From Kiritimatiellia bacterium (GTDB taxonomy: Bacteria > Verrucomicrobiota > Kiritimatiellia > RFP12 > UBA1067), in assembly GCA_017411125.1 (NCBI GenBank), contig JAFPNP010000153.1, forward strand, positions 1 to 12,882: a stretch of DNA of 12,882 nucleotides, written 5' to 3'. The stretch's first letter is position 1. Each line of letters begins with the position of its first letter. A program made the position numbers and the translations under genes. The notes under the pieces were generated by a model. It saw only the letters and a program-made list of their open reading frames with translations, did not search any database and was not told the origin of the DNA. This document shows, piece after piece, positions 5,924 to 12,882 of the stretch.

Positions 5924-8900
5924 TCAGGCTTTCACTACGAGGATTTTTGCGGAGTGCCCGTTGAGATCGGTTGCGGCGCCCTCCGCGAGGGGCGCGAAGT
6001 CCAGCGACGTGGCCAGAGTTTCCGCCGTGACGTAGTCGCGGTGAGCCTCGATGGCCGACTGCATTTCGCCGTCCGTCTCGACGGCGATATGGATGCGCTG
6101 CGTCACTTCGAAGTCCGCTTCCTTGCGCATGGCCTGCACGTGGCTGACGAATTCGCGCGCAAGCCCTTCGGCCACGAGCGCGGGCGTGAGGGCTGTTTCG
6201 AGCCCCACGACAAGCGCTCCCTCCGCCGCGACCACCATGCCGGTTTTCGGCGTGCGGGTGACAAGGACGTCCTCCACTGTCAGCTCGACGCCTTCCACCG
6301 TCGCCTTGCCGTCGAAAGACTTGAACGCCGCGATCCCTGCGGCGACGTTTTTCATCTTCGGGCCGCACTTCTTGCCGAGCGTCTTGAAGTTGGCCTTGAA
6401 GGACACGTCGCAGAGCGTCGTCTCGTCGGCGACGTATTCTACTTCCTTGATGTTCAATTCGTCGAGTATCAGGTCGTCGAGTTTCGTGTTCGCGCCCGCG
6501 ACGCGGATCTTCGCGAGGGGCTGGCGCACCTTGAGGTTGTTGTCCACGCGCAGCTGGCGGCCCAGGCGCACGACGGCCTGCACGGCGGCCATGTCGCGCT
6601 CCAGCGCGGTGTCGCGGGCGGCGGCGTTCGGCGCGGGGAAGTCGCACAGATGCACGCTTTCCGGGTCGGACGCGCCTTTGAGGTTGCGGTATATCTCCTC
6701 GCTTATGAATGGCGTGAACGGCGCAGCCACCTTGCAGAGCTGCACGAGCACGTAGCGGAGCGTGCGGTACGCGTGCAGCTTGTCGCCATCGTTCTGCGAT
6801 TTCCAGAAGCGGCGGCGGCTGCGGCGAATGTACCAGTTGGTGAGATCCTCGACGAACCGCACGAACGGACGCACCGATCGCTGCAGGTCGTAGTTGTCCA
6901 TCGCATCCGTGACGTCGGCTATGAGCGTTTCCATGGACGAGACGATCCAGCGGTCCAGCACGTTGTCGCTTTCCGGGAAGCGCACCTCCGGATCGTCGAA
7001 GCCGTCCACGTTCGCATATGTCACAAAGAAGGAATATGCGTTCCACCACGGGATGAGGAGGTCGCGCAGCACCTGTTTGACGCCGTTTTCGGAGAACTTG
7101 AGGTTCTCGGCGCGCACTACCGGGGAATAGATCATGTACAGCCGGATCGCGTCCGCGCCGTAGAGATCGAGCATCTTCACGGGGTCTGGGTAGTTCCTCA
7201 GCCGCTTGGACATCTTCTTGCCGTCTTCCGCGAGCACGAGCCCGTTGACGACGACGTTGCGGTATGGAGACTTTCCGAACAGCATCGTGCCGAGGAGCAT
7301 GAGGGTGTAGAACCATCCGCGTGTCTGGTCGAGGCCCTCCGCGATGAAATCAGCCGGGAAGAATCCGTCCACCGGTCCGTCGCCCATGTAGTGCTGCTGG
7401 GCGTAGGGCATCGAGCCGCTTTCGAACCAGCAGTCCAGCACTTCCGGGGTGCGGTGGTAGGTCTTGCCGTCCTTGCGGACCACGATCTTGTCCACGAAAT
7501 GCTTGTGGAGATCCGTGACCTTCTGGCCGGAAAGAGCCTCCAGCTCGGCGATGGAACCGACGCAGATCATGTCCGACGGGTCTTCGTCGTTGATCCACAC
7601 CGGGATGCAGCTTCCCCAGAAACGGTTGCGGCTGATGTTCCAGTCGCGGGCGTCCTTGATCCAGTTGCCGAAGCGTTTGTCGCCGACGTATTCGGGCATC
7701 CAGTGGACTGTTGCGTTGTTCGCGGAAAGCTTGTCGTGCAGGTCTTCCACCTTGACGTACCATGCGTCGATGGCGCGGTAGACGAGCGGCGTGTCGGTGC
7801 GGTCGCAGAAAGGATAGGAGTGCGTGATGGTGGCTTGGTGGACGAGCTTGCCCTCGGCCTTGAGGCGCTTGATGATGTCCTTGTCGCAGTCTTTGCAGAA
7901 ACGGCCCTGGTATTCGGGAATCTCGGCGGTGAAGGCGCACGAGGCGTCGAGGGGATCGGCGAACGCCTTCATCCCCGCCTCCTGGCACACGCGAAAGTCG
8001 TCCTCGCCGTATGCGGGTGCGATGTGGACGAGGCCCGTACCGTCGTCTGTCGTCACGTATCCGTCGTTCAGCACGCGGAACGCGCCCTCGGAACGCTTCG
8101 CCGCGTAGTACGGAAATATCGGCTCGTATTCTGTTCCCTTGAGCGCGCTGCCCTTGAACTCCGCGACGGTTTCGTACTGTTCAGGCTTCTTGAAAATCGA
8201 TGCAAGCCGCGCCTTGGCCATCACGTATACCGGTCTGGCGTCGTCCGTGAGATCGCGCACCGCGACGTAGTCGATGTCCGCGCCGGCGCAGATCATGAGG
8301 TTTTCGGGGAGCGTCCAGGGCGTAGTGGTCCAGATCAGGAGGTAGAGGTCTTCGGTCTGTCGGCGGAGTGCATCGACAGGGATCGTCTCCTTGACGGCTT
8401 TCACGCGCACGGTGACGGTCGGATCCTGCACGTCCTTGTAGTTGCTTCCGGCCTCGAAGTTGGAAAGCGGCGTGGAAAGCTTCCACGAATACGGCATTAT
8501 GCGGTGGCTCTTGTAGACGCGACCCTGGTCCCAGAGCTGCTTGAACACCCACCAGATGGTTTCCATGAAGTCGGGGTTCATGGTCTTGTAGTCGTTGTCG
8601 AAGTCCACCCAGCGGCCCATGCGCGTAACGGTCTTGCGCCATTCGCCGACGTACTTCAGCACCATGGAACGGCACTGTTCGTTGAACTTGTCCACTCCAA
8701 AGTCTTTGATTTCGTGCGCGCCGGCGATGCCGAGCGCGTCTTGCGCGAGGGCTTCGATGGGGAGGCCGTGCGTGTCCCACCCGAAACGGCGCTCCACGTA
8801 TTTGCCGCGCATGGTCTGATAGCGCGGGACGATATCCTTGATCACGCCCGCGAGGAGGTGGCCGTAATGCGGCAGGCCGGTCGCGAAGGGCGGGCCGTCG

Positions 8901-9031
8901 TAGAACGTGTAGCGCTCTTTGCCCTTGTTTTTGTCCAGCGATTTGCCGAACACGTTTTCGGAGGCCCAGTACTTGAGGACGCTTTCCTCCATCTGCGGAA
9001 ACTGGACCTTGTTCGAAACCGTCTTGAACAT
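5924..9031 (-). CDS. ileS: Isoleucyl-tRNA synthetase, type 2
   Basis: 1035 aa, complete. It charges tRNA-Ile with isoleucine in the cytoplasm. Class I motifs are intact: HYGH at 55-58 within PPFATGLPHYGH, GWDTHGLPIE at 84-93, and KMSKR at 606-610. The CP1 editing domain carries the Thr-rich TTTPWTLPEN (235-244) and GTGLVHIAPAYGEDD (331-345), which in this family hydrolyse mischarged Val-tRNA. WNISRNRFWG (464-473), the GLPHYGH form of the first motif and the length place it in the long, eukaryote-like type 2. Many IleRS2 enzymes tolerate mupirocin; the canonical HxGH here, rather than the swapped GxHH form, suggests ordinary rather than extreme tolerance. The ATG at 9031 has AAGGAG 6 nt upstream. 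It is the last gene of the leftward operon. No T-box leader is possible in the 10-nt gap before it. Confidence 0.97.
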   Translation of the reverse strand: MFKTVSNKVQFPQMEESVLKYWASENVFGKSLDKNKGKERYTFYDGPPFATGLPHYGHLLAGVIKDIVPRYQTMRGKYVERRFGWDTHGLPIEALAQDALGIAGAHEIKDFGVDKFNEQCRSMVLKYVGEWRKTVTRMGRWVDFDNDYKTMNPDFMETIWWVFKQLWDQGRVYKSHRIMPYSWKLSTPLSNFEAGSNYKDVQDPTVTVRVKAVKETIPVDALRRQTEDLYLLIWTTTPWTLPENLMICAGADIDYVAVRDLTDDARPVYVMAKARLASIFKKPEQYETVAEFKGSALKGTEYEPIFPYYAAKRSEGAFRVLNDGYVTTDDGTGLVHIAPAYGEDDFRVCQEAGMKAFADPLDASCAFTAEIPEYQGRFCKDCDKDIIKRLKAEGKLVHQATITHSYPFCDRTDTPLVYRAIDAWYVKVEDLHDKLSANNATVHWMPEYVGDKRFGNWIKDARDWNISRNRFWGSCIPVWINDEDPSDMICVGSIAELEALSGQKVTDLHKHFVDKIVVRKDGKTYHRTPEVLDCWFESGSMPYAQQHYMGDGPVDGFFPADFIAEGLDQTRGWFYTLMLLGTMLFGKSPYRNVVVNGLVLAEDGKKMSKRLRNYPDPVKMLDLYGADAIRLYMIYSPVVRAENLKFSENGVKQVLRDLLIPWWNAYSFFVTYANVDGFDDPEVRFPESDNVLDRWIVSSMETLIADVTDAMDNYDLQRSVRPFVRFVEDLTNWYIRRSRRRFWKSQNDGDKLHAYRTLRYVLVQLCKVAAPFTPFISEEIYRNLKGASDPESVHLCDFPAPNAAARDTALERDMAAVQAVVRLGRQLRVDNNLKVRQPLAKIRVAGANTKLDDLILDELNIKEVEYVADETTLCDVSFKANFKTLGKKCGPKMKNVAAGIAAFKSFDGKATVEGVELTVEDVLVTRTPKTGMVVAAEGALVVGLETALTPALVAEGLAREFVSHVQAMRKEADFEVTQRIHIAVETDGEMQSAIEAHRDYVTAETLATSLDFAPLAEGAATDLNGHSAKILVVKA

Positions 9032-9037
9032 TGGAAA

Positions 9038-9043
9038 CTCCTT
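9038..9043 (-). promoter_or_regulatory. ileS ribosome binding site overlapping mscS stop
   Basis: AAGGAG on the minus strand, 6 nt before the ileS ATG. It shares two bases with the TAA stop of mscS (9044-9042), so ribosomes finishing mscS end on the ileS initiation site. This favours coupled translation. Confidence 0.75.
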
Positions 9044-9971
9044 ACTTGACCATGTGGACGTCGACCTGCGGGAATGGAATCGATATGCCTTCGCGGTCGA
9101 ACGCCTCCTTCACCGCCTGCTGCGCGCCGGAGAACACTGCCCAGTAGTCTGCGCAGGCCGCCCAAGGGCGGACGTTGATGGTGACGGCGGAGTCGCCGAG
9201 CGAACCGACGGCCACGGCGGGTTCGGGATCGGCCAGCACGCCCGGCACCTTTTCGAGGGCGGCGCGCGCGACCTGCACGGCCTTGGTAAGGTCTGTGCCG
9301 TAGGCGACGCCGACGACTGTGTCCACGCGGCGTTTGCCGAGGGCGCTGAAATTGGTGATGGCGCTTCCCCAGACGGAGGCGTTCGGCACGGTGATCTTCT
9401 TGTTGTCGGCGGTAGCGAGCACGGTCGCCATCATGTTGAGCTCCGTGACGGAACCCTCCACGCCGCCGGCGATGATGTAGTCGCCGACCTTGAACGGATG
9501 GTTGAGCGCGATCATCAGGCCGCTGGCGAGGCTGCCGAGCGACTCCTTGAACGCGAAGCCCAGCACGACGCCCGTCACTCCGAGGCTCGCCACGAGCGGG
9601 CCGACGTCCACGCCGAGGCGGCCAAGCGCGATCACGGCCACGATCGCCCACCCGGTTTTCGATACGACGCTGCAGACGAAGGAACGCAACAGTTCGTCCA
9701 CGCGCTTCGACTTCGCGAGAGCCTTGCGCGTCGCGGCGACCAAGCCTTTCACGACCAGACCGCCGACGAACAGTATGAGAATCGCGCCGACAATGTTCAT
9801 CGCGCAGTCAAGTCCGTTCTCCGCCAGCCATGAAAGCCCCTGCTTGACGGCCTCCTGCCCTTCGGCGGCCTGTTTGCCCACCGTGTCGGCGAGTTTCGTG
9901 CCGACGGCCTGTGCGGCGCACGCAATTGCGGCGGCGGTGTTCGTGGTTGCTTCGACTACTTCGTTTGTCAT
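9042..9971 (-). CDS. mscS: Small-conductance mechanosensitive channel, MscS family
   Basis: 309 aa, close to the E. coli protein (286). It is an inner-membrane heptameric channel that opens under tension to release solutes on osmotic downshock. Helices lie at about 55-78, 96-119 and 124-155. The third is the Gly/Ala-rich pore helix (VTGVVLGFAFKESLGSLASG) and leads into HPFKVGDYI. The cytoplasmic vestibule follows: VEGSVTEL, ITVPNASVWGSAITNFS and GVAYGTD, ending with PFPQVDVH at 299-306. All of this aligns residue by residue with canonical MscS. The first 50 residues form an additional Ala-rich, probably amphipathic segment. The ATG at 9971 has AAAAGGAG 9 nt upstream, inside the ligase gene, and shares ATGA with the ligase stop. 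The frame stays open further upstream, but that stretch is only a shadow of the ligase gene. Confidence 0.95.
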   Translation of the reverse strand: MTNEVVEATTNTAAAIACAAQAVGTKLADTVGKQAAEGQEAVKQGLSWLAENGLDCAMNIVGAILILFVGGLVVKGLVAATRKALAKSKRVDELLRSFVCSVVSKTGWAIVAVIALGRLGVDVGPLVASLGVTGVVLGFAFKESLGSLASGLMIALNHPFKVGDYIIAGGVEGSVTELNMMATVLATADNKKITVPNASVWGSAITNFSALGKRRVDTVVGVAYGTDLTKAVQVARAALEKVPGVLADPEPAVAVGSLGDSAVTINVRPWAACADYWAVFSGAQQAVKEAFDREGISIPFPQVDVHMVK

Positions 9972-11779
9972 TTTTTCTTTCTCCTTTTGTAAACCATCAT
10001 GAGGTTGCGCCCCTTCACGGCCAGGCACGCCGCGAAGAGGGCGAACACGGCAAGCAGTATCTCCGTGCCGTCCATTATCTCCGCGACCGCCGGCGGCAGG
10101 TCGGCCTTGAGCGAGGGATAGACGAGTCCGGCCATGTTGAAGAGCAGCACGGCGGCGGCGGCGAACAGGACGCTCCAGAAAAGCCACGTGCGCAGCGACG
10201 CCTTGAACGGCACAGGCAGAGGCGGACGGGAGGCCGGAAGCGCCGGTGACGGCACAGGCAGCGGTTTGGCCGGCAGCGGATTCGGCATGGATTTTTGCAC
10301 CTGTATCTTGCCGGACGCCGTGCGCGGGAAGGGCTCCTTGCGCGTGACCACGCGGTTGATGCGCTTGTGGACGGGAAGCTGGCGGTTGAGAGCGTCGACT
10401 TGCCGTTTCACCGTGTCCTCCGACACGACCGCGTACACTTCCGCCACGATCTCTCTCGCCGCTCCGTCGCCGGATACGACTACTTCGTGGATGCCGGGAA
10501 TCGAGAGAAGTTTCTCCTCCAGCTCCTCCGGCGCTACTTTCTTGCCGGACGACAGCACGATTGTGCGCGAGGCGCGTCCAGTGATCCAAACGTAGCCGTC
10601 GTCGTCGATGCGCCCGATGTCGCCGGTGCGGAACCAGCCGTCCTCGCCGAGCACGTCCGACGTGCGTGCCGGCTCTTTGTAGTATCCTTTGAGTACTGCC
10701 GGGCCGCGCAGGAGCAATTCGCCGTCTGAGGACACCTTCGCCTCCATCCCGCCGAATCCGTTGCAGCACTTTCCCGCGCTTCCGGGGCGCGGGTCGTCTA
10801 CGGGCGCGAGGGAGTAGAGCGAAGTCGTCTCGGTTAGTCCATAGCCGCCGAGAGGGCGTATCCCGAGTGACATCAACTTTTCGTAGGAACGTCGAGAAAG
10901 CGGTGCGCCGCCGACGAGAATCCAGTCGATCGGAGTGCCGAGCACGGCCTCCGCCGATGCGCCGTGCTGGGCGATCTTGCTTGCGAGGATGTCCGCCAGA
11001 GCGGGCACCAGAAAAAGGAAGTTCGCGCGGAAGCGGGCCACGGCGTCGTAGATGCGGCGGAAGTCGGGGCACACGCCTAGCGAGACGCCGTGCGCCAGCA
11101 TCGCGTAGGTGGTGCAGATGCCGAAGATGTGGTAGAGCGGCAGCAGCATGAGCGAACGATCGCCGGGCTGGAAGCGGAAAGTGGCCGCGGCGAATTCGGA
11201 GAACGTGCGGATTCCGCGCAGCGTCAGTTCCGCGCCGCGCGGCTTGGACGTCGTGCCGCTCGTGAACACGATCATGGCGGTTTCGTCTTCGTCGCGTGGC
11301 GGACGGTCGAATACGCTTTCGTCGCCCATGTCGAGCGCGGTGCGAGCGAGCGCCATAAGCTCGTCCGCCTTGTGCGACCCGAAGCCGCCCACCACGAGGC
11401 CGGGGAGCATCTTCTCGACTTCGCGGGCTTTTTCCACGTACAATGCGCTGTGGACGAGGTACGTGGCGCCGGTGAAGGCGAGGCGCTCGACAATCTCCTG
11501 CGGCGAGAGGTTGACTTCAAGCGGGACTACGGTCACTCCGGCGAACAGCCCGGCGGCGTGCGCCGTTATCCATTCGTAGGAGTTTTCGCCGAGCAGGCCG
11601 ACCACCGCGCCGGGGGCGTAGTGGTCGATGATCCACGCTATTTCCTCGACGTCTTCCGCGAACTCGCGCCAGGAAATCGGCACGGACCTGTCTCCGGCGG
11701 CGATGAGGAACGCCGGTTCGTCGGGGCGTTCGTCCCGATTATGGCGGAATTGCTCCAGCAATGTATTTGCGCGTGTCAT
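9968..11779 (-). CDS. AMP-forming acyl-CoA/ACP ligase with membrane-anchor tail
   Basis: 603 aa. ANL-superfamily ligase that activates a carboxylic acid, most likely a fatty acid, with ATP and transfers it to CoA or ACP. Motifs in order: FTSGTTSKPRG (172-182), LPLYHIFG (213-220), GYGLTETT (312-319), WFRTGDIG (382-389), the hinge GRASRTIVLSSGKKVAPEELE (401-421) and catalytic Lys491 in PRTASGK. LYHIFG and the overall layout resemble long-chain acyl-CoA synthetases and the ligase half of Aas; I cannot fix the substrate. The enzyme core normally ends near residue 500. Here it continues with a Pro-rich linker (499-525), two hydrophobic helices (about 532-554 and 571-588) and a basic end, KRRKKK. 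I infer membrane anchoring. No acyltransferase domain is present. The ATG at 11779 has no clear SD; the stop overlaps the mscS start. Confidence 0.92.
   Translation of the reverse strand: MTRANTLLEQFRHNRDERPDEPAFLIAAGDRSVPISWREFAEDVEEIAWIIDHYAPGAVVGLLGENSYEWITAHAAGLFAGVTVVPLEVNLSPQEIVERLAFTGATYLVHSALYVEKAREVEKMLPGLVVGGFGSHKADELMALARTALDMGDESVFDRPPRDEDETAMIVFTSGTTSKPRGAELTLRGIRTFSEFAAATFRFQPGDRSLMLLPLYHIFGICTTYAMLAHGVSLGVCPDFRRIYDAVARFRANFLFLVPALADILASKIAQHGASAEAVLGTPIDWILVGGAPLSRRSYEKLMSLGIRPLGGYGLTETTSLYSLAPVDDPRPGSAGKCCNGFGGMEAKVSSDGELLLRGPAVLKGYYKEPARTSDVLGEDGWFRTGDIGRIDDDGYVWITGRASRTIVLSSGKKVAPEELEEKLLSIPGIHEVVVSGDGAAREIVAEVYAVVSEDTVKRQVDALNRQLPVHKRINRVVTRKEPFPRTASGKIQVQKSMPNPLPAKPLPVPSPALPASRPPLPVPFKASLRTWLFWSVLFAAAAVLLFNMAGLVYPSLKADLPPAVAEIMDGTEILLAVFALFAACLAVKGRNLMMVYKRRKKK
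9981..9988 (-). promoter_or_regulatory. mscS ribosome binding site inside ligase gene
   Basis: AAAAGGAG on the minus strand, 9 nt before the mscS ATG. It lies within the codons for the basic tail of the upstream ligase. The Lys/Arg-rich end of the ligase (KRRKKK) is therefore partly dictated by the SD and A-rich spacer of the next gene. Confidence 0.75.
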
Positions 11780-11816
11780 GCTGCGTCTGACGTTGGTTTG
11801 ATGTCGGTTGGCCGAT

Positions 11817-11825
11817 AGTATACCA
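11817..11825 (-). promoter_or_regulatory. Possible extended -10 promoter for the ligase gene
   Basis: The minus strand reads TGGTATACT here: a TATACT hexamer preceded by TG-N, the form of an extended -10 element. It sits about 38 nt upstream of the ligase ATG in the only sizeable gap of the leftward operon (48 nt), an AT-rich island in GC-rich surroundings. No TTGACA-like -35 is found at 17-18 nt. Extended -10 promoters can work without one. This is a pattern call only. Confidence 0.35.
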
Positions 11826-11827
11826 TA

Positions 11828-12775
11828 TTATTCGCGGTTTGCGGCGCTTCCGACGGCATATCCGGCGCGGACGGCGAGTTCGCGGTCGTCGTCGAAGTCG
11901 GCGCCGGGCGTCGTGAGCAGCGGGCCGGCGATTCCTGCCGACATTCCGACGTAGATGCATTTCGCCGCCGTCTCGTCGCTCATGTCGCGCCGGCCGCCCG
12001 CGAAGCGCAGCGGGGTGGACGGATTCACGAGCCGCAGCAGCGCGACCGAATCGACCACGCGCTCCGGATCCGGTATGCCGCAGTTTCCGAGCGGCGTATC
12101 TTCTATCGGATGCAGCACGTTGACCGGAATCGAGTCGGGGGCGATCTCCTTGAGCGTGAAAGCGAATTCCACAAGTTGCTCGTCCGTCTCGCCCATGCCG
12201 ATGATGCCGCCGCAACATATCTGAAGGCCAAGGCGCTTCGCGGCTTTCAGCGTCGCGATCTTGTCCGTCGTCGTGTGCGTGGTGCAGAGCGACGGGAAGA
12301 GCGACGGCGCGGCTTCGAGGTTGCAGTGGAAGCGTTGCAGCCCAGCATCCTTCAACCGCGCAAGATCGTCCTCCGAAAGAAGTCCGAGCGAGGCGCAAAG
12401 CCCTATGGACGACGCTTTGCGCATGGCCCGAAGCGCGGCGCAGGCGTTTTCCAAGTTCTCTGGCGAAAGGCGGCGGCCCGACGTGACGATGCCGATCCTG
12501 TCCGCGCCGTTCGCTTCTGCTTCCTTCGCCGCTTTGACGCAGGCCTCGGTGCCTACCCAGCCGTAGGTTTCGCATCCCGTCTTCCAGTGTGAGGATTGTG
12601 CGCACCACTTGCAGTTCTCGGTGCATCTGCCGGAGCGTGCGTTGATGATGGAGCAGAAGTCGAATCTCTTCTCCACGCACCGTTCCGTTGTTTCATGCGC
12701 CCGTTCGCGCAGTTCTTCGCGCCGTTCCGGGCGCAGCAAAGCCAAAGCCTCTTTTCTGCCTATTCCATTAATCAT
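11828..12775 (-). CDS. bioB: Biotin synthase (radical SAM)
   Basis: 315 aa. BioB inserts sulfur into dethiobiotin to make biotin. The radical SAM cluster is C51-x3-C55-x2-C58 in NARSGRCTENCKWCAQS, a BioB signature. Further family landmarks are HCNLEAAPSLFPSLCTTHT (150-168), GGIIGMGET (189-197), IPVNVLHP (216-223), PLRFAGGR (255-262) and LLTTPG (286-291). Aligned by eye to E. coli BioB, two [2Fe-2S] cysteines (C127 and C187) and the arginine (R257) are present, but the first cysteine position is Gly95 in RIGIVTSGRR. The CTTHT stretch also matches BioB from anaerobes. ATG 12775 is chosen because it forms TAATG with the larE stop and fits the family N-terminus; ATG 12802 would add nine residues lying inside larE. 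No other biotin genes are visible. Confidence 0.93.
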   Translation of the reverse strand: MINGIGRKEALALLRPERREELRERAHETTERCVEKRFDFCSIINARSGRCTENCKWCAQSSHWKTGCETYGWVGTEACVKAAKEAEANGADRIGIVTSGRRLSPENLENACAALRAMRKASSIGLCASLGLLSEDDLARLKDAGLQRFHCNLEAAPSLFPSLCTTHTTTDKIATLKAAKRLGLQICCGGIIGMGETDEQLVEFAFTLKEIAPDSIPVNVLHPIEDTPLGNCGIPDPERVVDSVALLRLVNPSTPLRFAGGRRDMSDETAAKCIYVGMSAGIAGPLLTTPGADFDDDRELAVRAGYAVGSAANRE

Positions 12776-12882
12776 TATTCCAATGCGGCCTTTCCATTGC
12801 ATTGCAACGTCTCGTTCATGCTGCCGACACGATATCCGGCTAGATCCAGCGTTGCGTAGGTGAAGCCGATCTTCTTGAAAAC
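12775..12882 (-). CDS. larE: C-terminal end of LarE sulfurtransferase (partial)
   Basis: The frame enters at the window edge and ends at TAA 12777-12775, giving 35 residues. GFTYATLDLAGYRVGSMNE closely matches the conserved C-terminus of LarE (GF.YV.LDL.GYR.GSMNE). LarE is an ATP-dependent sacrificial sulfur transferase that thiolates the nickel-pincer nucleotide cofactor of lactate racemase and related enzymes. The N-terminal ATP-binding region and the sulfur-donating cysteine or cluster site lie outside the window, so its type cannot be read. It overlaps bioB by one base (TAATG), which implies co-translation. The fragment is short and contains no in-window start, so the call rests on this one motif. 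An unrelated PP-loop protein is the main alternative. Confidence 0.75.
   Translation of the reverse strand, partial: VFKKIGFTYATLDLAGYRVGSMNETLQCNGKAALE

Noticed and set aside
5589..7316. A 575-codon minus-strand frame crossing the convergent junction
   Set aside because: It overlaps ileS in another frame and also the 3' end of the TPR gene. The translation is Arg-rich and lacks any domain.
5870..9049. A 1059-codon open frame on the + strand antisense to the whole of ileS
   Set aside because: Its translation is rich in Arg, His, Val and Asp without domain logic, and it mirrors a complete, motif-bearing IleRS. Long antisense frames arise readily in GC-rich genes whose codon bias avoids antisense stops.
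9972..11072. Upstream extension of the mscS frame to give a 676-residue protein
   Set aside because: The extra part is Arg/Pro-rich shadow of the ligase gene. MscS is complete from 9971, which also has a good SD.
12776..12802. ATG 12802 as the bioB start
   Set aside because: It would put nine extra residues inside the larE coding end. ATG 12775 forms TAATG with the larE stop and fits the BioB N-terminus.

Overview
The window looks like part of the chromosome of a GC-rich, Gram-negative, probably anaerobic bacterium of the PVC group. A gut-type Kiritimatiellota is my best guess, with Verrucomicrobia or Lentisphaerota as alternatives. The grounds are a small secreted protein ending in a PEP-CTERM sorting tail, a cluster of signal-peptide proteins of the kind abundant in that group, an IleRS of the long type 2, and an anaerobe-style biotin synthase. 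This placement is inference; no rRNA or other phylogenetic marker is present.

The window has two halves that converge at about 5.9 kb. The left half (1-5892, + strand) is a tight run of five genes: the 3' end of an unrecognised protein; a 252-aa exported protein; a 602-aa exported protein with a Glug-type repeat region followed by two divergent copies of a C-terminal domain; a 186-aa PEP-CTERM protein; and a 790-aa polytopic membrane protein ending in TPR repeats. Gaps are 6 to 40 nt and no internal promoter or terminator is evident, so this may be one transcription unit devoted to the cell surface. Two of its genes carry an almost identical 28-nt leader (27/28) that includes the Shine-Dalgarno sequence and the start codon.

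The right half (5924-12882, - strand) reads leftward as larE (3' end only), bioB, an acyl-CoA/acyl-ACP ligase with a membrane-anchoring tail, an MscS-type channel gene and ileS. larE and bioB share a TAATG stop-start. The ligase and mscS genes share an ATGA overlap. The ileS Shine-Dalgarno sequence overlaps the mscS stop codon. Only the 48-nt bioB-ligase gap leaves room for a promoter, and an extended -10 sequence sits there. The group combines sulfur-insertion cofactor enzymes (LarE, BioB), fatty-acid activation at the membrane, turgor release and tRNA charging.

There is no intergenic stretch over 50 nt, no tRNA or rRNA gene, no CRISPR array and no transposase. The most notable points are the duplicated leader, the mosaic Glug protein, the membrane-tailed ligase coupled to mscS, and a BioB lacking one of the classical [2Fe-2S] cysteines.
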